Below are positions 18,636-27,364 of a stretch of DNA of 64,000 bases, in pieces (the stretch's first letter is position 1; the number at the start of each line of letters is the position of its first letter). This DNA is from an uncultured Bacilli bacterium (GTDB taxonomy: Bacteria; Bacillota_I; Bacilli_A; RF39; UBA660), in assembly GCA_934100165.1 (NCBI GenBank), contig CAKOPN010000001.1, forward strand, positions 225,792 through 289,791. Reading direction: 5' to 3'. The position numbers and the translations under genes were made by a program. The notes beneath the pieces are model-generated. The model did no database searches. It had not been told where the DNA came from and saw only the letters and a program-made list of their open reading frames with translations.

Positions 18636-18664
18636 ATAATATATCAGTAAAAAAATTTATTCAA
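18636..18664 (-). promoter_or_regulatory. Promoter of the XRE regulator gene
   Basis: TTGAAT and TATTAT are 17 bases apart on the minus strand, about 38 bases before the start codon. The 292-base gap 18599-18890 holds this promoter and the possible terminator at 18834-18862. Confidence 0.7.
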
Positions 18665-18833
18665 GTATAATAACATCAGAATAAACAAATTAACACATGA
18701 TTTAGGAAATTCTATTCAAGCAAACAGTATTTTCTAGTTTCATCATAAAGTCTAAAATGAATACTGCCACAAAACAATGTTTAAATTTTCAAATTTACAT
18801 ACAAGTCAAGATAATTACATATGCAATTAAAAT

Positions 18834-18862
18834 GTATGTTACTACAAATACTATTAACATAC
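18834..18862 (-). terminator. Possible weak terminator of the RHS operon
   Basis: An 8-bp stem (GTATGTTA/TAACATAC) with a 13-base loop is followed on the minus strand by ATTTTAA. The long loop and short T run lower confidence. Confidence 0.3.
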
Positions 18863-18890
18863 AAACTATTTTCGCATAAATCTCTTAGTA

Positions 18891-19811
18891 TCAATTATAT
18901 ACAATGTTATTTAATGTATCATCTATTTCTATGCATTTGTCAACTTCTTCATATTTAGTGCATAACTCAAATTTATTAATATCAACATAAATATCATAGT
19001 ATAAAATATTTTTTTCATGTTCAAATTCTTTTACTATATCAAATAATTCATTAAATAATACAATCTTATTATCAATGAATGCATATATTTGATTACTCTG
19101 TGTTAATAATTTAACACATTTCTTATTTAAATAACTATATATTTTTTTTACACTATCATCAATTACATATATTCCATCTTCACTAGCAACAATATATGAA
19201 TTATCAAACTGTAAAAAGCTTCCTGAGAATTCACTTTCATAAGATATAGTTATATCTTTAATTTGGTTATCATTTATACTAATAACGCTATTAACCCACT
19301 TTCCTGAACTAGATACTTCAATTGCTTGACTCGTTAAAAATATGTATTCATTTTCATTTTTTTGTATATCTATAACAACAGTTTCATTTATACGGGTACA
19401 TAATTCCTTTACTACAGACGTTCTTATGTTATATTCAAAAACTTTTAAAAGTGTATTGTTGCGAGATGTATGGTTACTTGTATATTTATCAGGCTCTCCA
19501 TTTACCCAAAAAACAATAGTATCATCAAATACTTTATATTTCAAAGTTTCATAAAGACCATCGTAATTGACAGTTAACAGTAATTGATTATTCTCCCTAA
19601 TCCTGAACTCAACATCATTACGACGATTTTGAAGCATAAAAATATGTTCTTTATTTAGTTTAAACGATGAATAAGGATTTGATACAAATTCAAAAGTATT
19701 ATGATTAAACTTTTGTGTTGAAAGAAACAATGTAATTATTCTATTTTTAAAATCACGAATGATAAACAAGCATAATAATAAAGAAACAATTAACATAATC
19801 ATCTTTTTCAT
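18891..19811 (-). CDS. Membrane-anchored protein downstream of the RHS gene, possible immunity protein
   Basis: A 306-residue protein with an N-terminal hydrophobic anchor (MKKMIMLIVSLLLCLFIIRD) and a long outside region of repeated beta-strand-like segments (for example DTIVFWVNGE, EYIFLTSQAI, GIYVIDDS, KIVLFNELFD) that suggests a beta-propeller-like fold. No family is recognised. It begins 35 bases after the giant YD-repeat gene ends, in the position where RHS/polymorphic toxin loci usually encode immunity. Membrane attachment would suit protection at the cell surface. The immunity role is inferred only from position. Confidence 0.6.
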   Translation of the reverse strand: MKKMIMLIVSLLLCLFIIRDFKNRIITLFLSTQKFNHNTFEFVSNPYSSFKLNKEHIFMLQNRRNDVEFRIRENNQLLLTVNYDGLYETLKYKVFDDTIVFWVNGEPDKYTSNHTSRNNTLLKVFEYNIRTSVVKELCTRINETVVIDIQKNENEYIFLTSQAIEVSSSGKWVNSVISINDNQIKDITISYESEFSGSFLQFDNSYIVASEDGIYVIDDSVKKIYSYLNKKCVKLLTQSNQIYAFIDNKIVLFNELFDIVKEFEHEKNILYYDIYVDINKFELCTKYEEVDKCIEIDDTLNNIVYN

Positions 19812-19846
19812 GAAAGATCACACTCCTAAAAACACAATTACAAATA

Positions 19847-22800
19847 TTAATAAAAATATGCTTCTATATCATCATTATCTAAATATTTAGAATAATCTTC
19901 TTTATAAACAGGTTCACAAGTAGTTGGTAATGCTAATTTTGGAAAAATAGTACCATTCTCAAAATCCTCAGCATTCTTATCTGCATCAATGTCTCCCATA
20001 TCTGCTACTATACCAGTGTCATAAACATCTTTAACAAAAAATAAATATCTAGCTGCGAGTTGATGGTACATTAGTTCTGAATACAAACCATTAATAGTCC
20101 TTCCCTTCATTTCCTCACCATAAATTTGCCTATATGCCTTATAAGATGCCTCAGCAATTGCATAAGCATCACACGGAGCAGCAAATCCATTTGCTTTTGA
20201 TGAAGAGTCATACCTTATTGTATGATTATCAATAGCCACATTATAAGTTTTTTTCATAACATTTATTTTAACATTATACTTTTCTTGTGAAAGATCTTTG
20301 TCAGAAGTTTTTTTTACATTTTCAATAACATAATTATAGAAGTATGCTACATTTTTAATCAAATTTTTAAACCATAACATCACAACATTTCCTGAAGAAT
20401 CTCGATTCACGATTGGATTGTTGATACAATAACAAAATGCATTGTAAAGCAGTTTATCTTGATTAGTGTCTATAATATTGTCCATATTTAAAAATCTTCC
20501 CCATTTTGGATTATAATATCTTGCATTCAAATAATACAAATCCGTTTCATTATCATAATAATAACTTTTGTACCTTATTGGATTAATTATTCCTATATTT
20601 GTTGAATCTGTTATAATTTCTCCACTTGAGTTTTTTATAGATAAAATATTACCATAAGAATCATATTCATATTTAACTATTAAACTATTATTAGAATCAA
20701 CAATTCCTATTATAATTCCTTGAACATTTTTTAAATAATAATAAACAACACCATTATAATTTAATCCAATTATACCACCTAAATCATAAAGATAATATAT
20801 TATATCATTTGTTCTTCTTTCAAAAATAAGTTTGCTTCCACTATAACAATACTCTATAGCCACATTATTTATTGTTTTTTTTGTCCTTTTACCATTCAAA
20901 TCATACCTATATTCAATCGCTAAAGATTGGGAATTAAAAGAAGACAATTGTTTGCCATTAACCCATAACAAAGCATTATCTCCTATTGTCAGCGGATTAC
21001 CAATTGAATCGTAAGTAATGCTAGTATTGTTGTATTTTGTTAATAAATCTTTCCAAGAATTATCATTATATTCAAATAAATCAGTATTTAATATATTATC
21101 TGTATTTAAATCTTTTTTTGTTTTTGATAAAATATTACCATTATTATCATACACAAATTCATATTTGAAAGCATTCATATAATCTATATCTAAAATCAAC
21201 TCATTATAATCATTATATTCATAATGATGTAATAGATTATTGTTTAAATATTCTTCAGTAATATTATATGATTCATCATAATTACAAGAAAATTTATTAT
21301 TACCATTTGTTATTGCTTTTAATAATTGTGAAGTTCTTTTTCCAACAGTTTCATAATCATATTTTATTTCATAGCTATTATTGATTTTTTTCATTACAAG
21401 TCTTAACAAGTCGTCATATAAATATTTTATATTACTATCATCAATTGTTGACTCTAATACTTGACCTTCATCATTAAATAAATTAACTATTGTATGATTA
21501 ACATTATTTAGTCCCATCAATTGCTTTCTAATATTATTATCAACATCATAGAACATTTTTATATAAAAATTATTACCATATCGAATGCTATGCATTTCTC
21601 TTAGTCTTTGATTCGTATCATAAATATAGCATGTTTCAGAGTTATTTTCAACTATCTTAGAAACTTTACCATTATTATTGTACTTATAATCATATATTTC
21701 ATTTTCCTTAGTTACTCTTTTTAATCTATTATAAATATCATATTGATAAGATATCAAAGCATTATTTCCATAAACTGTTGAAAGAATATTTCCATTATTT
21801 TCATCATATGTATTAGAAATTAAAATTTTATTATTGACTTTTATGTTATCTGCATTTAAAAAATTATCATAATGAAAACTAAAGACTTTATTTCCTTGTT
21901 TAATTTCAGACAACAAAGTATTATTGTAATTATATTCAATATCTCTATTTCCCTTACTAATTCTAATTAGTCTATCTTTGTCATTATAATAGTAATTAAT
22001 TTCAGTACCATTTGAGTTAGTAATTTTGGTCAATAAGCCATTCAGATTATTATATTGATATATGGTTTCATGTAAAAGTGAATCTTTTTGCTTTATCATA
22101 AACCTACCATCAGGACCATATTCAGCCTCATTTTCAATAAATAATTGTTTTGTATTTTCCAGATAATATTCATACAAATTATTTTCAACAATATCAGAAT
22201 AATCGTCTACAAATTCAAAATGATCACCAACCCATTTTAAATATTTTTTGTTTTGATTATTATCTTCACAATAAATATTATAACTAGAATCGCTGCATTT
22301 TTCGAACTTTAAATCTTTATTTCCCATTGAATGTAATACAACCATATTTGATACTTCTGTAACATATTTGTCCTCGTTTATTGCATCACTTATATTATAT
22401 ATATTATTATTAGCTATCACTTTGAAAGTAGTATTATTACAATAGTCATATTTTAATGTCAAAGTATTATTTTCAATTTTTAAATAATTGTAAGTACCCT
22501 TCTGCCTTATTTTGTAATATCCTGTATCAATAATTTTCGAATAATCCTTGGATATTTTTACTCTTATCGGGTTCCCATAAGTATCATAATTTACTTTATT
22601 AGAAATTCCTGACGAAGATATTGTTCTAATAACTCTATTTGTAATAATATTATCATATTCATATTTAAAGTACTTACCTATATGACTTGTTGCACTTATT
22701 AGTTCATTGTTTTTATCATAGTTAAATATATTTAATCCATTAGAATTATCAGCCTTAAGCACATTTCCATTTTCATCATAAGTATATATGTTTGATTTTA

Positions 22801-25800
22801 TTTTTTTTATTAAAGTAAAATTTGTTAAATACAATGAACCATTATCTCTTCCTTGATGTAAATCGATTCTAATTGAAGAATAATTTTGAGTTGGTTTAAA
22901 CAAAACATGACAATATTGCCAAATATCTTTGCAAGCAGTTAATGGTGTCGCCGGCACACAAAAGTCGATACCACCAGATTGAGGTAAGGCAACAACACTA
23001 ACAGTATTTCCAACTATAGAAGCAGAAGAATCATAGGATTTGGTTGGATCTATGCCAGTTTCTAAGCCATTATTTTTGTACCAAAATCCTAAATAATACA
23101 AATCATTTGCATTTCCAGAAATAAGAATAGTTTGTGAAATATTAGTCATATTTAATGATTCCATATTTACTTTCAAAGCTTTATTGCCAAGGTTATCAAT
23201 ATTTACCACTTCAAAATAGTTATCTGGGTCAAGATTACTATTATTATCTACTTCAGAAACATTTAATGACCAACCTTGAATTCCATTCTCAAAATCTGCA
23301 TTTGTCATGATATTAAAATCGTTTGCAATTTCCCCATATTCAATATTAATATCCCCAATATACGTTACTCCAATTTCATCATGCTCGATTTTCATTATTA
23401 AGTTCGAAGAACTATTTTTTTCAAACGAAAAAACTATTTTCTCATAATCATCAGACGGAGTCATATTTTTTTCATAAATAAATTCTGAATCAGAAATATA
23501 AAATTTAATTTTAGAAGCTATGGAAGATTTAACATAAAAACTTACCGTATATTTTTGGGTTGAAGGTAATGAAAAAGTAGTTAATGAATATTGTTTTATT
23601 TTATTACTAGAAAACTCAACCAAACTTACTCCTTCATAATTAACATCATTATAATCTGAAAGTACCATATCATTAGAAAAAATTGAGTTACAATAAACAT
23701 TTGTATATTTTGTCAGTCCAAAGCAATTCTTAGAAAACTTTATCATCGATGATTCAGATAATATTTTATTTAAATTTTCATTTTTATTTCCATAAGATTT
23801 TGTAATTGAATATGCATCTTTTAACGTAATTCCATTTGCCAAATTATTTGAAGATAATAAATTGCCATAGTATCCATATATTTTATTTATAGTTTTTCCG
23901 TCATTATCAGTAATATTTGTATTAAAAAAGTTATATTCAAAATGAAGACTTGAACCTTCAGAATTATTTAGACCGAATTGAGTCACTTTACTTATTTTTT
24001 TTGTATTTTTAAAATTATATTCAAATTCAGTAAACAATCCGTTAACATCAATTATTTTAGTTATTAAGTTTGATGAATTGTATGTAAAGGTTGTTGTGCC
24101 TTCTTTTGTAACTATACTTTTCAAAATTCCATTATCATAATTTAATATAGTAGTTTCAGCAGGTGAAACAAATGAAATGGAATTTTGTTCATAAGAAATA
24201 TTTATTTCATTATTGTTTTCATCTATGATTTTAGAAATCCTATTATTACTATTTCTTGTTATTGTAATATTATGTTTTTTTACATTAACTATTTTTTTTA
24301 AACAATATTTAGTATGCAAAAACTCAAAAAACATTTTATTTCCATTCTTATCAGTTAATACATAATTTAAATTGTCCTTTTCAACTTTGTAATTGAGTCC
24401 ATCAACATCATAATAAACATTATTTTGCGAATCGTCTTTTTGAAATACATGTATTGTTCCATCACCATCAGTATATATTAAAACATTGTTGAATGAAGAA
24501 TTTAATTCCTCTATTGTCTGATCATAAGTCAACCTATAACCTTTCCCATAAATTGTATCATTATTTTGTATCACATCATTTGTATTATAAACAATTCCGA
24601 CATTTGCTGGATATATTCCTATTGTATGTGAAACATTGAACAAAGTAACTAAATTACCATTAAAAGTATTAATAAAAGAGTTCCCATTAACATAATTCTG
24701 AGTCATATAGTCCCAATACGATTCTAGCCCATTTTGATTTCTATATTCTATTTTTAAAAGAGGGGCTAAGTTACCTGTACTATAATTACTTGAAAAAAGT
24801 TTGGGTGTCATTTTATTTATATATATTTCATTTGGTTGTTTTACCATTATTCCATAATTTGGAGTACCGGAATACCATTTTTTTACTAATCTCGTAATTA
24901 AGCATGAATTTAAATTTGATTCAATAACTGGTTTTAAAACAACCGGTATAACTGATACATCATACTCTAAATAACTTCTCGCAATATAAGCAACATTTTC
25001 AACCTCTAATTTATATTTGTCATTCATATTATTCCAGTTTGCTGTTTCTAAAGACCAATCATTTGTCACTTGATGAATATTTAAAAGCTTTTGGGTATTT
25101 TGCTGTATTTCCTCTTCTGTTAATACTCTTGTTTCTTCAGTTGCCATATAACCATAAAAAAATAATTCTGCATTAACAATTTCATCACTTGGCCCTAATT
25201 CTGGCAAACTAAACTTTATTAAACCCCTATTAACAATATCTTGATTGTTAATTTTTTCCACACCAACATTTATGTATGATTTATTATATCTTGTATCGTT
25301 TGTATCACCTGGATATATATATGTATCCTCAACATTAGTATTGTTTTCATATGTTGGATCAATAATAATTGGATACTTTCTATCTTTTGATTTTAACCAT
25401 TTATTTGAAAATAATATTGTCAATAATTGTTCATTTTCTTTATTTTTAATTGAATATATTACTTCATTACTTTCCTCTCCATTATTATCTTTCATATATG
25501 GAACGTTAAAATTAAATATGACTTCTTTTCCTTTTTTTGCTTTTAATACTTTATCTTCATTTTTTAAAATAAGGTTAGATTTAACATCAAATTGAATTTT
25601 ATCTATTTTTGAATATTTTTTAATTATTACATTTTCCTTTACACCTTCAAATGACAGTACATATTCTAAATCAATGTTATCAATAATATTTTTATATAGA
25701 ACTTTACTTACTTCTTTGGTATTTTCTTCCAAAATACATTCAACATCTTTATAATTTTTCGGTATAAATTCTATGTAATTGCTTTCTTTACTATATTTAA

Positions 25801-26011
25801 TTCCACCTGTTTTTTTATTAAAAACTATCCTATAATCATTTTCTATATTTTCTAACGTATCTTTACATTCTTTAAGTTCATTGCTTATTTCTATATACTT
25901 TCCGTTTCTTAAATAATGAACATTATTTCTATATAATTGAATCTCTATATTCCCATTATCTTTAAGAAAACGTTTTTCATTAAGTTTTCTTTTATTTATT
26001 AATTCTATCAT
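19847..26011 (-). CDS. Giant DNRLRE-domain/YD-repeat (RHS) protein, polymorphic-toxin-like
   Basis: A 2054-residue protein. No signal peptide is evident. After a 220-residue N-terminal region comes a DNRLRE-like domain (about 225-420: VEDTYIYPGDT, RGLIKFSLPEL). A long array of YD-type repeats (recurring GNxL...YDxxG units, about 460-1820) ends in the RHS core (LYYLNARYYNPKWGRFLNMD, near 1835). About 210 residues follow that do not look like repeats and carry FAAPCDAYAIAEA and ADMGDIDADKNAEDF. In known RHS proteins the repeats form a shell around such a C-terminal toxin. No catalytic family is recognised. It lies 9 bases after the tail-collar gene and before a membrane protein. Confidence 0.85.
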   Translation of the reverse strand: MIELINKRKLNEKRFLKDNGNIEIQLYRNNVHYLRNGKYIEISNELKECKDTLENIENDYRIVFNKKTGGIKYSKESNYIEFIPKNYKDVECILEENTKEVSKVLYKNIIDNIDLEYVLSFEGVKENVIIKKYSKIDKIQFDVKSNLILKNEDKVLKAKKGKEVIFNFNVPYMKDNNGEESNEVIYSIKNKENEQLLTILFSNKWLKSKDRKYPIIIDPTYENNTNVEDTYIYPGDTNDTRYNKSYINVGVEKINNQDIVNRGLIKFSLPELGPSDEIVNAELFFYGYMATEETRVLTEEEIQQNTQKLLNIHQVTNDWSLETANWNNMNDKYKLEVENVAYIARSYLEYDVSVIPVVLKPVIESNLNSCLITRLVKKWYSGTPNYGIMVKQPNEIYINKMTPKLFSSNYSTGNLAPLLKIEYRNQNGLESYWDYMTQNYVNGNSFINTFNGNLVTLFNVSHTIGIYPANVGIVYNTNDVIQNNDTIYGKGYRLTYDQTIEELNSSFNNVLIYTDGDGTIHVFQKDDSQNNVYYDVDGLNYKVEKDNLNYVLTDKNGNKMFFEFLHTKYCLKKIVNVKKHNITITRNSNNRISKIIDENNNEINISYEQNSISFVSPAETTILNYDNGILKSIVTKEGTTTFTYNSSNLITKIIDVNGLFTEFEYNFKNTKKISKVTQFGLNNSEGSSLHFEYNFFNTNITDNDGKTINKIYGYYGNLLSSNNLANGITLKDAYSITKSYGNKNENLNKILSESSMIKFSKNCFGLTKYTNVYCNSIFSNDMVLSDYNDVNYEGVSLVEFSSNKIKQYSLTTFSLPSTQKYTVSFYVKSSIASKIKFYISDSEFIYEKNMTPSDDYEKIVFSFEKNSSSNLIMKIEHDEIGVTYIGDINIEYGEIANDFNIMTNADFENGIQGWSLNVSEVDNNSNLDPDNYFEVVNIDNLGNKALKVNMESLNMTNISQTILISGNANDLYYLGFWYKNNGLETGIDPTKSYDSSASIVGNTVSVVALPQSGGIDFCVPATPLTACKDIWQYCHVLFKPTQNYSSIRIDLHQGRDNGSLYLTNFTLIKKIKSNIYTYDENGNVLKADNSNGLNIFNYDKNNELISATSHIGKYFKYEYDNIITNRVIRTISSSGISNKVNYDTYGNPIRVKISKDYSKIIDTGYYKIRQKGTYNYLKIENNTLTLKYDYCNNTTFKVIANNNIYNISDAINEDKYVTEVSNMVVLHSMGNKDLKFEKCSDSSYNIYCEDNNQNKKYLKWVGDHFEFVDDYSDIVENNLYEYYLENTKQLFIENEAEYGPDGRFMIKQKDSLLHETIYQYNNLNGLLTKITNSNGTEINYYYNDKDRLIRISKGNRDIEYNYNNTLLSEIKQGNKVFSFHYDNFLNADNIKVNNKILISNTYDENNGNILSTVYGNNALISYQYDIYNRLKRVTKENEIYDYKYNNNGKVSKIVENNSETCYIYDTNQRLREMHSIRYGNNFYIKMFYDVDNNIRKQLMGLNNVNHTIVNLFNDEGQVLESTIDDSNIKYLYDDLLRLVMKKINNSYEIKYDYETVGKRTSQLLKAITNGNNKFSCNYDESYNITEEYLNNNLLHHYEYNDYNELILDIDYMNAFKYEFVYDNNGNILSKTKKDLNTDNILNTDLFEYNDNSWKDLLTKYNNTSITYDSIGNPLTIGDNALLWVNGKQLSSFNSQSLAIEYRYDLNGKRTKKTINNVAIEYCYSGSKLIFERRTNDIIYYLYDLGGIIGLNYNGVVYYYLKNVQGIIIGIVDSNNSLIVKYEYDSYGNILSIKNSSGEIITDSTNIGIINPIRYKSYYYDNETDLYYLNARYYNPKWGRFLNMDNIIDTNQDKLLYNAFCYCINNPIVNRDSSGNVVMLWFKNLIKNVAYFYNYVIENVKKTSDKDLSQEKYNVKINVMKKTYNVAIDNHTIRYDSSSKANGFAAPCDAYAIAEASYKAYRQIYGEEMKGRTINGLYSELMYHQLAARYLFFVKDVYDTGIVADMGDIDADKNAEDFENGTIFPKLALPTTCEPVYKEDYSKYLDNDDIEAYFY

Positions 26012-26020
26012 ATTTAACCT

Positions 26021-26632
26021 CTATGCTGTTCTTTTCCAAACATATACTGTTAAATATGGTGGCATGTTATTATGCGCTGTACTTCCACCAGTTAATGATG
26101 GTGTATGTGTATGTACTCCATTAGAAGTTGTAACTATTCCCGTTGAATCGTATGATGAAGTATTTGGTCTAGCTACATTATTGCTCGCTTGATTTGATAT
26201 TTTAGATCTGACTTCAAGAAAATTTGCGCTATGTTCGTGACCACCACTTGAACTTATAGAATGTGTGTGTGCCGGCATTTCCTCTAATGTTAATAAGTGT
26301 GTTGTTTCTCCACCGGTCACACCATTCTGATATACATCACCACAAGATAATAAAAATTTATCTTTAATTTGTTCCCATGTACCACCAAATAATACGCTTG
26401 GGTTTGTTGCCACAACAGACATATATATTGATCCAATTGGATAAATTGCATTAAAATCTAAATTAGAATTGTTTTCAGTAGTAATTGATTTTACTGTTAA
26501 ATTTCCTTCTGAATCCAAGTTGAATTTGTTATTAGTTGATGATATACATCCGACAGTTAAATGTGCCACATCTAAATTTGTGTTATTTCCATCTTGTGTA
26601 AATGCATCTATTATGTATTCATATTCATTCAT
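26021..26632 (-). CDS. Phage tail-collar/baseplate-like protein
   Basis: A 203-residue protein whose C-terminal 145 residues match phage tail fibre/collar and Gp10-like baseplate tips: YPIGSIYMSV, FGGTWEQIKDKFLLSCGD, GGETTHLLTLEEMPAHTHS, and the end NMPPYLTVYVWKRTA. The repeated HxH pairs (HTHS, HEHS, HTHT) are the typical metal-binding histidines of these fibres. The start at 26632 is chosen because GGAGG lies eight bases upstream; an earlier ATG has none. No other phage structural gene is nearby. It leads the RHS gene in an operon, so it may serve in display or delivery of the RHS protein. Confidence 0.85.
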   Translation of the reverse strand: MNEYEYIIDAFTQDGNNTNLDVAHLTVGCISSTNNKFNLDSEGNLTVKSITTENNSNLDFNAIYPIGSIYMSVVATNPSVLFGGTWEQIKDKFLLSCGDVYQNGVTGGETTHLLTLEEMPAHTHSISSSGGHEHSANFLEVRSKISNQASNNVARPNTSSYDSTGIVTTSNGVHTHTPSLTGGSTAHNNMPPYLTVYVWKRTA

Positions 26633-26828
26633 TTCAATACCTCCAAAAATTATTACATATAATAGCATTTTTCATAAATAACAATAATTAGATATCACCT
26701 CCTAGTATTTAATATTTATAGAAATTTTTCACTTCTATATTAATAAAATAACAAATCTTGTATAATACACCACACCACTTAAATTGCTAGTTAGGGACAA
26801 ATTTAGCTACTTTTAACAAATCATAATA

Positions 26829-26873
26829 AAAAAAACAAAAAAGCTATTAAAAATCTTTAGAATTTTTAATAGC
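26829..26873 (-). terminator. Strong terminator of the bacteriocin operon
   Basis: A 12-bp perfect stem (GCTATTAAAAAT and its complement) with a 7-base loop is followed on the minus strand by TTTTTTGTTTTTTT, seven bases past the stop of the last small gene. The remaining 26633-26828 is a leader-like stretch with a full consensus Shine-Dalgarno near 26694-26703 but no evident gene. Confidence 0.9.
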
Positions 26874-26879
26874 CATAAC

Positions 26880-27050
26880 TTAAGTAACAAAATACAAATA
26901 CAAGTATCTAAGAAAGTTTCCTACATATGTGCCAGTATTGAATATTGAAACAATTAAAACATTGAAAAAATATGCAATAAGTGGCGAAAACACAACAAAA
27001 AGTATCTTCTTCCAGTTAAAAACTAAAAAGTTTTTTATTTTACAGGGCAT
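26880..27050 (-). CDS. Putative bacteriocin immunity protein, two membrane helices, 56 residues
   Basis: A basic hydrophobic protein, starting MPCKIKNFLVFNWKK, with two likely membrane spans (ILFVVFSPLIAYFF and VLIVSIF, or one long bent span) and a C-terminal aromatic tail (LRYLYLYFVT). It overlaps the end of the second precursor-peptide gene by 16 bases and its start has no good ribosome binding site of its own, so translation is probably coupled. A small membrane protein beside a double-glycine peptide pair is the usual form and place of class II bacteriocin immunity. I recognise no family; the role is inferred from context. Confidence 0.6.
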   Translation of the reverse strand: MPCKIKNFLVFNWKKILFVVFSPLIAYFFNVLIVSIFNTGTYVGNFLRYLYLYFVT

Positions 27051-27208
27051 AAATTATTCCCAGAAAGTCTCCTAAAAGAAGTACCAAGACTTCTTCCAAC
27101 ATCAAGGATAACCTTAATTCCACTTGTAAAAGCATTTATCAAAGTTCCTGTAAGATCAAGTCCTCCAATTACTAAACAAAGTTCAGTACTCGTTAATTCT
27201 CTTTTCAT
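27035..27208 (-). CDS. Double-glycine-leader peptide B, candidate bacteriocin precursor (57 residues)
   Basis: The leader MKRELTSTELCLVIGG has the class II double-glycine pattern (hydrophobic residues before GG). Cleavage after GG would release a cationic 41-residue peptide beginning LDLTGTLINAF. It contains the GxxxG motif GRSLG, a basic patch (FRR) and a single cysteine near the C-terminus. AAAGGAG lies seven bases before the ATG. It follows peptide A by 11 bases and precedes the putative immunity gene. The partner peptide, GxxxG motifs and C39 transporter suggest a two-peptide (class IIb) bacteriocin. No match to a named bacteriocin is known to me. Confidence 0.75.
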   Translation of the reverse strand: MKRELTSTELCLVIGGLDLTGTLINAFTSGIKVILDVGRSLGTSFRRLSGNNLCPVK

Positions 27209-27219
27209 AAAACTCCTTT

Positions 27220-27363
27220 CTAATCACGACATGGAAGTGGTCTTACATAACCATCAATTACTCCTGCTATAAAAACAACTCCTGCAATTATCCCAGCGCA
27301 AGCCCAAATAGAAAAACCTCCGCCTTTTACTTCTTTTAACTTATCTAAATTTAATTCAGTCAT
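27220..27363 (-). CDS. Double-glycine-leader peptide A, candidate bacteriocin precursor (47 residues)
   Basis: The leader MTELNLDKLKEVKGG is a textbook double-glycine leader, with alternating hydrophobic residues and GG at -2/-1. The predicted 32-residue product is hydrophobic, carries two GxxxG motifs (GIIAG and GVIDG) and two cysteines about 23 residues apart that could form a disulfide, and ends PLPCRD. AAGGAG lies nine bases before the ATG. The gene begins one base after the accessory gene ends, 11 bases before peptide B. GxxxG helices and pairing with peptide B fit class IIb bacteriocins; activity is inferred. Confidence 0.8.
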   Translation of the reverse strand: MTELNLDKLKEVKGGGFSIWACAGIIAGVVFIAGVIDGYVRPLPCRD

Positions 27364-27364
27364 A

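Noticed and set aside
21000..22100. Tandem DNA repeats in the RHS gene
   Set aside because: The repeats exist at protein level (YD units) but nucleotide copies are too diverged to call a DNA repeat.
19847..26011. Two or more separate genes in the giant frame
   Set aside because: The frame is unbroken, repeats run through it evenly, and no internal ribosome binding site with a start and signal sequence was seen.
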